Source of the DNA: Acanthochromis polyacanthus
Lineage: Eukaryota > Chordata > Actinopteri > Pomacentridae
DNA: 64,000 bases
Assembly (NCBI RefSeq): GCF_021347895.1
Contig: NC_067118.1
Location: 13,953,015-14,017,014, forward strand
Reading direction: 5' to 3'
How positions within the stretch are numbered: the first letter of the stretch is position 1; every line of letters starts with the position of its first letter. The translations under genes were made by a program, and so were the position numbers. The notes under the pieces are model-generated. The model made no database searches, was not told the DNA's origin, and saw only the letters and a program-made list of their open reading frames with translations. Below, piece by piece: positions 24,346 to 36,200 of this stretch.

Positions 24346-24990
24346 ATTTATTAATTTCAGCTCACTATAAATTACTTCTAGCTAACTATTTATTAGTTTT
24401 AGCAAACTATTTCTTAACTATTTATTACTTTAACAAGCAATTTTCAGATATTTCTTATGTGTATGCTATATGACTTTTAGCCAGCTGTTACTACTTTCAG
24501 CTATTAACTTTAGTTAACTGTTATATTTAGTAAACTGTGTTATGTTCTGCTCATTATGTTATCTTTAGCTAACCTTTTTTTAGTTTCAGCTAAATATTTG
24601 TTGTTTAGTCAACTATTGTTATTTTTAGCTGTCTAGTTGCTAAATTTAGTCAGCTTTTTGCTACGTTTAGCTTGCTATACATTACTTTAAGAGAAGTGTT
24701 TTTTATTTTTAGCTAAATATATATCTTACTTTTAGGTTAACATTTTTTTACTTTAAGCCAACAATTTTAGCACTTAGTTAATCATTACTTGAAGCTAACT
24801 ATTTTAGCACTTTTAGCTTAAACTATTTATTACTTTTAGCGAACCATTCATTATTTTTAGCTAACATCACAATATCTTACTTTTAGCTCACTTTGTATGA
24901 CTTCTAGCTAACTATATGTTTTTTTTTGCTCACTATAAATTACTTTCAGCGAACTATTTGTACTTTTAGCTAACTAGTTTTAATGAGGTT
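24346..24990 (+). repeat. degenerate AT-rich tandem repeat (TTTTAGCTAACTATTTATTA)
   Basis: Many imperfect copies of a motif of about 20-25 bp, ACTTTTAGCTAACTATTTATT, follow the point where the Tc1 element loses similarity. No coding potential. It may have replaced the missing Tc1 right end. Confidence 0.75.
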
Positions 24991-26180
24991 TTTCCAATAA
25001 CCTCTTCTCTAAATTGAACTGTTAAAAAACCTCCGGAACCTCCAATCAAGCAGGTTTCCTTAAACATCTCCAGAGTTCTTTGAGGTTCTCCTAATTCTAA
25101 GAGATGGGTGGGTGGGGGGTGGTGGCTCCTGAACACAACTTCATTTTCCGACTGCACCTGAATGCACCAATGACGTTAGTTTGATCTTTTGATTTTATTT
25201 CATTTGGATTTGAAGAAGCTTTGAAGACGTTTCCTGATGCCGCAGGGCAAGATGAGCAGCTTTGTACCTTTGAGGTAAGAAAACTGTGGCTGTTTCTCAG
25301 TACATAACTCTCTGTACTTGGTTCTGAGGTACTCATGAAACGTCATCATGGAGACTGCATCGGACCAGACTAGTGAGCATAGATATGAATCAGTAGATAG
25401 GACAGGATCCTTTGAGCTGTGTGCTATGGCAAGGTTAAGCTAGTGGGGGCAAAGTTTCAAAGCATTCCTTGGATGTAGACGGCGTGAAAAGGGAAACAAG
25501 TTTGCCGTCTCACTGTGCTGCATACAGCTACACACTACGCTATACAACTGAGACAAGGAAATCTGGAATAACTTTTCATAGGTAAGAATAGTTTTTGGCT
25601 CTTTTTTAATTATTAAATCTTGTTGAGAGCTTCCAGTCTATGAGAGCTAACCAGTTAGCCGCTAGCAAAACGCTAACACGAGCTAACAGATGGACAACCA
25701 AACACCAGACGATTAATAGTAGCTGTAGTATAGTTGTACAAGCAGTAGTAGTGATACTAAAAGTACAAGCAGCAGTCGTAGTATAAGTAGCTGTTAGAGT
25801 CGTAGATAGGGTTGCCACCTTTCAGAAATGAAAATAAAGGACACCGTCCACGGCTCCTCAGGGCCACAGCTCAGTAAAGTTGGAAAGATACTCACAGATT
25901 TGGACTTCTGGCATCAGTAACTCATTAGATATAGGTTGTCAAAACAAACGATGCCTCTTTCCCATCATTGTAAGGCAGATGATGTGCTACAAGGCCAGTT
26001 TTATCTAAAGTAGCTGTCTTTAAAGTTGCAGGAATAACACTGGTGTGAACAGGAGCCAGTAGAAGGCTGCAGTGATTCTGGTGACATCAGAGTGGATCAG
26101 AGTGAACTTATTGAATATTTGTGTTTCTTCGCTGTTGCAGCATTTTTGCAATTTGCAGACAGTCCCTTTTCACTCCATAG
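24991..26180. other. gene-less stretch with faint repeat relics
   Basis: No gene recognised. A trinucleotide-like GTAGTA/AGCAGT patch lies near 25715-25800. Around 25806-25845, GGGTTGCCACCTTTCAGAAA resembles the terminus of a transposon, but no partner end or duplication was found. Confidence 0.4.
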
Positions 26181-26500
26181 ACACCAATGATAGACCATAA
26201 ACCATTGATTATTATGTGGTTCAAAACGTGCAAGATGATAGGATGTTGCCTAAAATTATCATGTATGATATGTGGTTCAAAAAATGTCAGAGTGCAGTAT
26301 ATTGTCAAAATAGTATGTTATTCAAGAAAACATCAGAGGATAATATGTGGTCTAAAAAATGCCATAGAATAATAGTTCATTGCACAAGTAAAAGTATAAT
26401 AATTTTTAAAACTGTTCAAATTCTTAGATGTTGCTAAAAAACAAAACAAAACAAAAAAAGTCATAGTAATATGTCAGTTAAAAAAGCCTGTAGTATAGCA
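26181..26500 (+). repeat. degenerate tandem repeat (ATATGTGGTTCAAAAAATGTCA type)
   Basis: Imperfect units of about 35-65 bp share a TATGTGGT(T/C)(C/T)AAAAAATG core followed by AGAGTGCAGTATA-like sequence. Related motifs reappear at about 27477-27530 (GAAAACATCATAGTATAACC). Open frames here are chance. Confidence 0.5.
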
Positions 26501-26818
26501 GGTCGCTCTAACAACGTCAGAGTTTAGCCTTTGGTCCACAAAACCTTGTTCTGTCCCGGCTGTCTGAAGTAGGTGAGGAAGTTTACAACAACACAACATG
26601 TGAGGGGGTTAAAAGCAAATGGGTGTTAGTAAAATAAAAATAAACAGAACTAAAAGTGAACTTCACGTTGACATTGATGGACATTCCAACCAGGAACAGA
26701 GTAAAAGATCATCAATAAGAAAAAAACTCTTCCTGTTCACCTCTTAAACCCAAAAACACACCGCAGTAGCACCCTAAACTAAAACTACCACTGGGTTCCT
26801 GTTTTCCTTTCTGAACAG

Positions 26819-27046
26819 TTCAAAGGTCCCTCTCTATCTCCCCACATCCACCAACCACTGGAACACATCCCCAAAGTTCTGCTGAAGCTCAGCTTCCCCT
26901 CAGAAGAAGTGCCGCCAGATGAAGGAGCCTTTAGAAAGGCAGCTGGCATCGTGATTGGACGGTACTTTGGTCTGATCCAATCCAGCTTCAGCTCCAGAGA
27001 CGGCAGGCGGGACGAGTCAACGGAGGCCGGCTGGATGAAGACATGA
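26819..27046 (+). CDS. possible terminal exon of an unrecognised gene
   Basis: A strong acceptor (polypyrimidine tract then CTGAACAG, ending 26818) is followed by 75 open codons to TGA at 27044-27046. The predicted peptide looks protein-like rather than low complexity: LEHIPKVLLKLSFPSEEVPP, then GAFRKAAGIVIGRYFGLIQ. I do not recognise the family. A LINE 3' end starts about 50 bp downstream. No upstream exon could be linked, so this may be an orphan exon, a gene fragment or chance. The opposite-strand frame over the same bases is considered a shadow. Confidence 0.3.
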   Translation, partial: FKGPSLSPHIHQPLEHIPKVLLKLSFPSEEVPPDEGAFRKAAGIVIGRYFGLIQSSFSSRDGRRDESTEAGWMKT

Positions 27047-27093
27047 AGCTGAGAACAATCCAGAAAACACCAGAGGAGGAGAGCAGGGCCCAG

Positions 27094-27475
27094 GGAACTC
27101 ACTTCAGCAGAGTCTGAATCTGTCCCACCTGATTCTCCTGGAGAACTTCAAATGTTTTTTAAACACTGTGGAAAAATCATCTTTGAGGACTTATTCTTGT
27201 TCTTAGTGTTTTTACATTTTAACTTCATTGCTCGGCACTTTGCACATCCATTTTAAAGTCTATGTTGTGTTTTGTCATGACCCTGTTGGTCTGGAACTCA
27301 GTGTTTTATTGTGTTGTTATATTGTCTAGTACAGGTCCCTTAGTGTTGTTTGTCAGTGACTCAGTGTTGTCTTGTAATGTTATTTAAAGACAGGTTCCCT
27401 TTGATAATGAGACTCAGTGTCTCAATGAGATTACCTGTATAAATAAAGGCTACATAAAATAAAAACAGAGTAACA
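27094..27475 (+). mobile_element. LINE 3' end, 5'-truncated (same family as 53.4-58.0 kb)
   Basis: It matches 53725-53982 plus 57942-58025 almost continuously: CAGCAGAGTCTGAATCTG, TGCTCGGCACTTTGCACATC, GAGACTCAGTGTCTCAATGA and TTACCTGTATAAATAAAGGC near the end, then an A-rich tail. It keeps the undisturbed site GTGACTCAGTGTTG (about 27355-27369), where the other copy carries a hAT. Confidence 0.75.
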
Positions 27476-28475
27476 TAGTATGTCTCTGAGAAAACATCAT
27501 AGTATAACCTTTGGTATGAAAAAACGTCATTAACTCCAAGATTTTAAATACTTTCATTTACTGCAGATGAATATCTGCTCCAAGTGTCTCACTAATAATC
27601 ATTATCAGCCTTAAAAACCCACAAACACCCCCCTCTATACTGGACCACACTTAGTACAGTCCAGTTCCCCCTTCTATAAATCTGCTTGGAATCTTCCACT
27701 TCCTGTTTGTCAAAGTGGCCTTCTACCTGGACAGGTTTAGTTGGAGCTCATCAACAAACATTTTGGGTAACTGCACTTTAATCTGGATGGATGACACTGA
27801 ATTAGTCTGTTTTAATGAGACTGAGTTCAGATGTGTAGCTCTGTCATTAAATAGGAAATTATTTCTCAGAATTCACAGAGAAAAGTCTGAAATGTTTGCT
27901 AGGTTAGCATCCCACATGTTCTGTGGCTCAGCTAAAGCTAACTCTCTCCAACTTCTGGATCTCTGGAGTTGCTTGTTGTTCAAATATCTTGCTAAAGGTG
28001 CTGAAGCTCAGAAAGTCTGAGATGTTTGTTCAGAATCAGCTCATTCTCCAGTCTGATCTGAACTGTCCTCTTTAGTTTGAACTTTCCCTAAACTTAGGAG
28101 TTAATGACAGAGCAGCACATCCGGACTCAGTCTCATTTATGTACAGATTAAACTTCAGTGTCATTCATTGATGTTAAAGTGCAGTTTTTCACGTTTGTTG
28201 CTCATGCTCCCGACCAAACCAGTCCAGGTGGAAGACGATGTGAAGAGAAGCTCCAGAGGATGAATATCACACATTTATGTTGGAAATAAATGTCCTTTAA
28301 TTAGACATTGTCATGCAAAAGTTGGATTTCCCTTTAATGATGTTCAAATCTTTGTTATTTTGTTGATGTTGGTTTCTAAATGTTTTCTGACACTCGGCCC
28401 CAAACATTAAAACCTTCTACGGCTCACAAGCTGCAACAATTCACACATTATCAACCATCTTTGTGACTAAACTAA
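27476..28475. other. no recognised gene
   Basis: AT-rich sequence. A 101-codon open frame at 27715-28020 shows no family features, and there is no obvious transposon end. Treated as intergenic. Confidence 0.45.
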
Positions 28476-28560
28476 GGGGCCGTTTACACGAGGACGCTTG
28501 CAGGTAAAAACGTCAATATTTCAACAAAACGCCCCATCGTTTATACGAGGACAGCGTCTG
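28476..28560 (+). mobile_element. Harbinger-type terminal fragment
   Basis: GGGGCCGTTTACACGAGGAC, directly after TAA (28473-28475), continues GCTTGCAGG and TTTCAACAAAACGCCC. This matches the reverse complement of the right end of the element at 62836-63457. Similarity stops near 28560, so only one end remains. Confidence 0.75.
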
Positions 28561-29064
28561 TTTAATTAACAAACATTTTCTGTTTATAATATTTTAATTG
28601 TATTTCATGTTTAAATTTCTTTTTAAAAGTTTTGTCAAATGTTTTTCCTTTGACTTAATTGCTTTTTTAAAAAATAGTTTATTTTTTTCTTTCAAGATTC
28701 TAACCTCAACCTTAAAAATGAAACAAACCCTTAAATCACAATAAAATACTTCTGTTGTCACAATCATGAGTTAGTCACTTATTCAGTTTATCAGTTCAAT
28801 TTTATTTGTTTAGAACCTTTCACACAGATGACAAAACTACACAAAGAGAAAAACTATGATTAAAACTCAGAAACATAAAAAAATAAAGATTTAACATGTA
28901 ATAAAATGTGTTGTGTTCAGGGGATGGAGGGAGTTTATTGAAGTCTTCTTGGGCTCACACAGTAAATCATTTAAAATAGAAACTTGATATTCAGTCTAAG
29001 GAAACTGCAGAGCGACAGAAGAACCAACAATATCTCCTGTTTTCTCCTCTTCTGCTGCTTTCAG

Positions 29065-29126
29065 ACCAAAGAACTACAGACTCTTCACAACCTGCTCAAA
29101 CTCTTGGTACAGGACCTCACCACACG
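29065..29126 (+). pseudogene. single exon resembling kinesin heavy chain (KIF5 family)
   Basis: An acceptor CTGCTGCTTTCAG ending at 29064 is followed by codons reading TKELQTLHNLLKLLVQDLTT plus CG, then a GT (29127-29128). This corresponds to the conserved C-terminal coiled-coil segment of vertebrate KIF5A/B/C (KELQTLHNLRKLFVQDL). The Arg and Phe of RKLF are replaced by Leu. No other kinesin exon lies nearby. I read it as an isolated, probably dead, gene fragment; a genuine exon of a gene spread beyond the window is less likely. Confidence 0.5.
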
Positions 29127-30329
29127 GTCAACAAGGTTTCCTTCTCATTTCTACTCTGAAGCTCACCTTCTCCTGCTCAAACTGCTGACAAATGTTTGTG
29201 CTGCTCTAAAGTCTGGTCTCCAGAACTTCCTAAAAACTCTCAAAGTCTCTTCTGCTGCAGGTTGCTTTGTAGAACTGTTCCAGAAAACCTCACTAAACCA
29301 CATGGAGGGGCCTCAAGATAGTCGTCCAAATGAAACCGTACAAAAACCAAACTAGCACAACCCAGACGCTAAAGTCTCCTGCAGCCTACCAGAGAAGCTC
29401 TTTAAGCAGAGAATCAGGACAGGAACTCTTACCTTCTGGACAACCAACGTTGGTTCACAAACAACCAAAAACCTCTAAAGACTCACTACAGCCAAGATAA
29501 AGACACAACTCAGCTGCACCAAATCCACTAATCACTGCACACATTAGCACCATGTGCTAACTGTGGCTAAAGAACCACATTTACCAAGACAACTATCAGT
29601 ACAAAGCCCTAAAACTCACCAAGAAACACATTAAAGAGGATTTTACTGCTGGAAGCTGCAAGCCAACGCCTAAAGAACAAACTAAAGCAACAGAGCCAAA
29701 CCCGGTTCAGTGAAGAGAAGCAGAGGAAATGTTTGACTGCAGACATAAAGCAGGAAGACACTGAGCTGCTCAGGTGTTCCTGATGACACCAAGCAGCCAC
29801 CTGGACAGCCAATAGGAACACAGCTTACTGGAAGTCCAGAGGGCTGGCTTAGTGAAGGAAATTTAGTTTAAAGTTGAAGCAGAAAGTTAACAGAGAAAGT
29901 AGAAAACCACCTTCTGAAACCTGAAATCTCTGAGTTTTCACACAAAGAACACCTGAACATGTCAAACTGGTTCCATAGTAGAACCTTCACTGTAAAAACT
30001 TCATAGTGTGGTGTGTTGATCAGAAAACATTATGACCGGCTGTCTAGGAGCGACACAAAAACAGGACAAACACTGGTTTCAGGGGGTTGAAAGAGTAAGT
30101 TTACAACAACACAACATGTGAGCAGAAAAATCATAAAGTCTGACTTTAGTTCAGCTGAAAATATTAGTTTTTGTCTTTTTTATTGACCAAACTTTTCAGG
30201 AAGTAGATGAAGAATAATTAAAGCTCTCATGTAGAAGTCCAACTTCTTCTGGATCCTTGTGGAGAGTTTAATCTTAGAGTTTGTAAAGCTGTTGAGTTTT
30301 TAGAGTCACGTGGATTGTTCTGACCTTTA
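29127..30329. other. no recognised gene
   Basis: Intergenic AT-rich sequence. The block at about 30090-30122 (GTTTACAACAACACAACATG) also occurs at about 26582-26602, a small dispersed repeat. The minus-strand frame at 29609-29821 has no family resemblance. Confidence 0.45.
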
Positions 30330-30620
30330 ATAGAGAGTTTAGTGTCTGACTAATTCTGTTCAGTGAATGGATCATTTAAGTTATGAAGCACTTTTTATTG
30401 TTTAGTTGCTGATGTGGTCAACTTGAAGCTGTTCAGTGCATTAAAATCCTCCAAGACAAATGTTACAAAGTGGTTGCTGGACTTATTTCAATAATGCAGA
30501 TATTTATGGAAAATACTGAAATGTGTTGTGCTCATCCAGCCACAGAACTTTCATCCATATTTTACATGAAGAACCATTTTCAATACTGCCTGCTCTTGCT
30601 CTGTTTTTTCTGATTTTTTT

Positions 30621-31330
30621 TGTGTTTAATATTTTTATTATGATTTTAACATGAGAAAAAAGCATATAACATAAAATAAAAATAAAAACCCACCCACTAA
30701 AAACACGCGTTTACAGTCACTCAGTTATGAAAACACTTAGAAACAAAAAAGGACATTGAAATAAATAAACAATAAAAATAAAGTGCGCACACTATTAGTT
30801 AGAAAAAAAATAAGATAATAAAAAATAAATAAAAAGGGGGTCAGTTTAGCCAGCGTAATTTATAAATCAAAGTCATTCTTGCACCTGAGTCGATGCTTGA
30901 TCTAAATAAAGCAAAGAAGGCTTCCAGATCTTATAGAATTTCCTTTCAGAGCCCTTAAGAACACATTTAGTTTTCTCAAGCTTAAGATGAAATAAAACAT
31001 CTTTGATCCAGTGTGACACTGTGGGTGGGGCAGCATCCTTCCATTTCAAAAGTATCAAGCGTCTCGCCAAGAGGGTTGAAAAGGCAACAATCTGTTGACC
31101 ACCAGGGGGCAAAATCAAGCCCTCCACTTTAACCCCAAAAAGAAGTAAAAATGGGTCAGGAACCACATTAATTCCGAATACAGCTGAAAAGGCCTCGCAT
31201 ACACCTCCCCAAAACTGTTGTATTTGAGAACAGAACCAAAACATGTGAATCAAAGTAGCCTCCGCTAATTTACAACGATCACAGGTGGGGTCTGCTGACG
31301 GGTAAATCTTCGACAATTTGGATTTGCTTA
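30621..31330 (-). mobile_element. 5'-truncated L1-like LINE insertion
   Basis: It is bounded by a 17-bp direct repeat TTTTTTCTGATTTTTTT at 30604-30620 and 31331-31347, a typical target-primed insertion duplication. The A-rich tail lies at the plus-left side, so the LINE points leftward. The coding part is the end of the reverse-transcriptase ORF (next entry). It is inserted in a hAT remnant, whose other copy at 54.35 kb lacks it. Confidence 0.75.
30873..31330 (-). pseudogene. L1/Tx1-type ORF2 C-terminal fragment
   Basis: About 150 residues to the stop. They show the zinc-knuckle-like region downstream of the reverse transcriptase domain, with DPTCDRCKLAEATLIHMFWF then CSQIQQFWGGV. This CxxC...H...C pattern with following FW is typical of the ends of vertebrate L1-clade ORF2 proteins. 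The endonuclease and reverse-transcriptase domains are absent because of 5' truncation. The open frame runs a few codons beyond the insertion duplication into older sequence, so its first Met is not meaningful. Confidence 0.7.
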
Positions 31331-31779
31331 TTTTTTCTGATTTTTTTAAGCGCAATGTTTTTTTTCATTATTATCCCTTAATGTTATCTCTATAATAAGT
31401 TTTTAAAAGGGCAAAATGCTCTTAAATTACATCAGAATGCAGGAAATAGGATCAATAATTTTCTATATTTTCTGGTGGAGGGTCCCCAGACCCCCCATCA
31501 GCATCCAGCACAAACCAGATCTCACTCTAAGGTCTGCCCTGAAGCTTTATAGTGAAATTACAGATTAACTGCACTTTTTCAGCTCATGGACTCACAATAG
31601 TGGAATAAAAGTCTGTTAAAGGATCTAAAGCTGTTAAAGGTCAACAGTCTATACATGACTTTAACTGCACATTCTGGGTTTTATTTTCCTAAAATTATTT
31701 GGACCTTGAGGCTTTTTTTTCTTTCTGACAACAAGCTCCTGATTTTGCAAATAAATCCGATTCTTCATCCGGCAGTGTG

Positions 31780-32330
31780 AGAGTCAAGGACAGCGGCGAT
31801 GTCTTCGCTAACAGGAGGAACCACAGTCTGGGTTTTAATGTGGATCCATTAACCTTCATTCATTCTGAAGCTGGACCAAAACAAGCTCCTCTCATCTGCT
31901 TAGACCAATATGAGATGCAAATACCGGGAAGGGAGACGAAATAAAGTGAATTCTCACCCCATTCATTACCTCCGTCAGAGAAAGAAAAGGAAAGTGACCA
32001 TAAAATGAGCGCTGGAGCTTTGGCCGCGATTGCCTTTGAGAAATAATTAAAGCCTCTTTGCACTGCTCCCCAGCCTCCAGGAAAAACCCCCGTCTTCTGT
32101 ACGCTCTGCAATTGATGTTTGGTTTAGCAGCCCCTCTGAATAAAGCAGGCCTTCAATAAACTATATCACCCTATTTGTGGGAGTAATACAGCCCAGTGCG
32201 GTCCTCAATTAGGCCTAAATGACACAGCAAATTGGAAAATTAGGGCGGGAGGGAAGGATAATTTGCTCCGAAACAGGCTAAAAGCAATTCATTAGGAGAC
32301 AAAGGGTCCGCCGGTGTCCTCCAACAGAAA
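31780..32330. promoter_or_regulatory. candidate conserved non-coding enhancer
   Basis: Unique sequence dense in transcription-factor-like cores: an octamer ATGCAAAT (31915-31922), GAGAAATAATTAAAGCC, GCAATTGATGTTTGG, CCTCAATTAGGCCTAAATG and AATTGGAAAATTAGGG. It has even base composition and no repeats, with stops in all frames. This texture resembles vertebrate developmental enhancers. It is inference; no alignment was possible. Confidence 0.4.
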
Positions 32331-32779
32331 ATCCTGCTTTAAGTTCAGACGCCTTCGTGTTCACCTTGTCTGAAGTCTGATCCTATCCTGCTATGACTCA
32401 GATTCAGCCTGAGGACTCACTGACCAAAGCAAGCTGGATCTAAAGCAGCAGGAAGCTTTTAATTAGACCAATGTTAGTCAGACAGGAGTGGATAAGATCG
32501 ACTAATCAAATCAGAATGTACCAGATAATACATAGATGTAGAGATAAAACATGATCCTGTAAGGTCACAGAGTATTACTGGATAATGTGAGATACTACAA
32601 AGCTGCAGCAGAGACAGTAGAAATGACAGAATGACTGGATAATCTGAATGAAAGCGGGAAGACATCAACTATTTTTGCTCTAACGTATTCTAAAGTCATT
32701 CAGTCAGTGTCAGAGTTTATTTATTTGTTATTTGCTACACAAATGTAATTTCTGTACAATATTTTCACTGAATTTGAAG

Positions 32780-33209
32780 AATTTTTTTGTGTTTTCAGAC
32801 CTGGAAAGTTTTAAATATGATTTTCTATTTCAAATTATACTTTAATCTGACAGTTTTTTTGTACTGAACAATCCTCCATGTTTCTATAAACCAACTTATA
32901 GTTGCAAAATTACTCAAAATGGTAAAAATGACAATAATTCTGACTTTTTGGTCCTTGAAAATGGAACAACCATACTAAACCTTGAAACCAGGATGGTCTA
33001 GTGTCTCCATAAAGTTCCTGTCAGTGTTTATATCTATGGATGGATCCATGTTTCTACTTAAATCCAGTCTTTGGTCCACATTTCTCCAACTGTTGAGGCT
33101 CTGACATCAGTAGAATCTAATGGTTAAAGTTATACCAGACAAAGTTCCAGTTTTTAGATGTTTAGACTAAATGTTGATGTGGACTCATTAGTAGGAACCA
33201 GAACCTGGA
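32780..33209 (+). repeat. dispersed repeat copy B, left part
   Basis: It aligns with 16.7-17.28 kb: CATGTTTCTATAAACCAAC, TCTCCATAAAGTTCCTGTC, GTCCACATTTCTCCAACTG, TTTAGATGTTTAGACTAAAT and GAACCAGAACCTGGAGTTC. It runs directly into the 18-bp array that has grown inside it. Confidence 0.75.
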
Positions 33210-36200
33210 GTTCATAGAGGTCTAGGTGTTCATAGAGGTCTAGGTGTTCATAGAGGTCTAGATCTTCATAGAGGTCTAGATGTTCATAGAGGTCTAGGTG
33301 TTCATAGAGGTCTAGATCTTCATAGCCGTCTAGATGTTCATAGAGGTCTAGATGTTCATAGAGGTCTAGGTGTTCATAGAGGTCTAGATGTTCATAGAGG
33401 TCTAGATGTTCATAGAAGTCTAGATGTTCATAGAGGTCTAGATGTTCATAGAAGTCTAGATGTTCATAGAAGTCTAGATGTTCATAGAGGTCTAGATGTT
33501 CATAGAAGTCTAGATGTTCATAGAAGTCTAGATGTTCATAGAAGTCTAGATGTTCATAGAGGTCAAGGTGTTCATAGAAGTCTAGATGTTCATAGAGGTC
33601 TAGATGTTCATAGAGGTCTAGATGTTCATAGAAGTCTAGATGTTCATAGAAGTCTAGATGTTCATAGAGGTCTCGATGTTCATAGAGGTCTAGGTGTTCA
33701 TCGAGGTCTAGGTGTTCATAGAGGTCTAGATGTTTATAGAGGTCTAGATGTTCATAGAAGTCTAGGTGTTCATAGAGATCTAGGTGTTCATAGAAGTCTA
33801 GATGTTCATAGAGGTCTAGATCTTCATAGCCGTCTAAATGTTCATAGAGGTCTAGGTGTTCATAGAGGTCTAGGTGTTAATAGAGGTCTAGGTGTTCATA
33901 GAAGTCGAGGTGTTCATAGAAGTCTAGATGTTCATAGAGGTCTAGATGTTCGTAGAAGTCTAGATGTTCATAGAGGTCTAGATGTTCATAGAAGTCTAGG
34001 TGTTCATAGAGGTCTAGATGTTCATAGAAGTCTAGGTGTTCATAGAGGTCTAGATGTTCATAGAAGTCTAGATGTTCATAGAAGTCTAGATGTTCATAGA
34101 GGTCTCGATGTTCATAGAGGTCTAGGTGTTCATAGAGGTCTAGGTGTTCATAGAGGTCTAGATGTTTATAGAGGTCTAGATGTTCATAGAAGTCTAGGTG
34201 TTCATAGAGATCTAGGTGTTCATAGAAGTCTAGATGTTCATAGAGGTCTAGATGTTCATAGAAGTCTAGGTGTTCATAGAAGTCTAGGTGTTCATAGAAG
34301 TCTAGATGTTCATAGAAGTCTAGATGTTCATAGAAGTCTAGATGTTCATAGAGGTCTAGATGTTCATAGAGGTCGAGGTGTTCATAGAGGTCTAGGTGTT
34401 CATAGAGGTCTAGATGTTTATAGAGGTCTAGATGTTCATAGAGGTCTAGGTGTTCATAGAAGTCTAGATGTTCATAGAAGTCTAGATGTTCATAGAAGTC
34501 TAGATGTTCATAGAGGTCTAGATGTTCATAGAGGTCTAGGTGTTCATAGAGCTCTAGGTGTTCATAGAAGTCTAGATGTTCATAGAAGTCTAGATGTTCA
34601 TAGAAGTCTAGATGTTCATAGAGGTCTAGATGTTCATAGAGGTCTAGGTGTTTATAGAGGTCTAGATGTTCATAGAGGTCTAGATGTTCATAGAGGTCTA
34701 GGTGTTCATAGAGGTCTAGGTGTTCATAGAGGTCTAGATGTTTATAGAGGTCTAGATGTTCATAGAGGTCTAGGTGTTCATAGAAGTCTAAATGTTCATA
34801 GAGGTCTAGGTGTTCATAGAGGTCTAGGTGTTCATAGAAGTCTAGGTGTTCATAGAAGTCTAGATGTTCATAGAGGTCTAGGTGTTCATAGAGGTCTAGG
34901 TGTTCATAGAAGTCTAGATGTTCATAGAGGTCTAGGTGTTCATAGAAGTCTAGGTGTTCATAGAAGTCTAGATGTTCATAGAGGTCTAGGTGTTCATAGA
35001 AGTCTAGATGTTCATAGAGGTCTAGGTGCTCATAGAGGTCTAGGTGTTCATAGAGGTCTAGATGTTCATAGAGGTCTAGATGTTCATAGAGGTCTCGATG
35101 TTCATAGAAGTCTAGATGTTCATAGAGGTCTAGATGTTCATAGAGGTCTAGGTGTTCATAGAAGTCTAGATGTTCATAGAGGTCTAGGTGTTCATAGAGG
35201 TCTAGATGTTCATAGAGGTCTAGATGTTCATAGAGGTCTAGGTGTTCATAGAAGTCTAGGTGTTCATAGAAGTCTAGATGTTCATAGAGGTCTAGGTGTT
35301 CATAGAAGTCTAGATGTTCATAGAGGTCTAGGTGCTCATAGAGGTCTAGGTGTTCATAGAGGTCTAGATGTTCATAGAGGTCTAGATGTTCATAGAGGTC
35401 TCGATGTTCATAGAAGTCTAGATGTTCATAGAGGTCTAGATGTTCATAGAGGTCTAGGTGTTCATAGAAGTCTAGATGTTCATAGAGGTCTAGGTGCTCA
35501 TAGAGGTCTAGGTGTTCATAGAGGTCTAGATGTTCATAGAGGTCTAGGTGTTCATAGAGGTCTAGATGTTTATAGAGGTCTAGATGTTCATAGAGGTCTA
35601 GGTGTTAATAGAGGTCTAGGTGTTCATAGAAGTCGAGGTGTTCATAGAAGTCGAGGTGTTCATAGAAGTCCAGATGTTCATAGAGGTCTAGGTGTTCATA
35701 GAGGTCTAGGTGTTCATAGAGGTCTAGATGTTTATAGAGGTCTAGGTGTTCATAGAGGTCTAGATGTTCATAGAGGTCTAGGTGTTCATAGAGGTCTAGA
35801 TGTTTATAGAGGTCTAGGTGTTCATAGAGGTCTAGATGTTCATAGAGGTCTAGGTGTTCATAGAAGTCTAAATGTTCTTAGAAGTCTAGATGTTCATAGA
35901 GGTCTAGGTGCTCATAGAGGTCTAGGTGTTCATAGAGGTCTAGATGTTCATAGAGGTCTAGGTGTTCATAGAGGTCTAGATGTTCATAGAGGTCTAGGTG
36001 TTCATAGAGGTCTAGATGTTTATAGAGGTCTAGGTGTTCATAGAGATCTCGGTGTTCATAGAAGTCTTGATGTTCATAAAGGTCTAGATCTTCATAGCCG
36101 TCTAAATGTTCATAGAGGTCTAGGTGTTCATAGAGGTCTAGGTGTTAATAGAGGTCTAGGTGTTCATAGAAGTCGAGGTGTTCATAGAGGTCTAGGTGTT

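Larger units (their letters stand above)
30330..31560 (-). mobile_element. hAT-family remnant (inverted relative to the 53.99-57.93 kb copy), split by an L1
   Basis: Read on the minus strand, it matches about 54230-54680 of the larger element: CAGCATCCAGCACAAACCAG, GCAGGAAATAGGATCA, TTTCAATACTGCCTGC, CAAATGTTACAAAGTGGTTG and GCACTTTTTATTGTTTAGTT all have counterparts there. The terminal inverted repeats are not preserved. An L1 fragment occupies 30621-31330. Confidence 0.65.
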
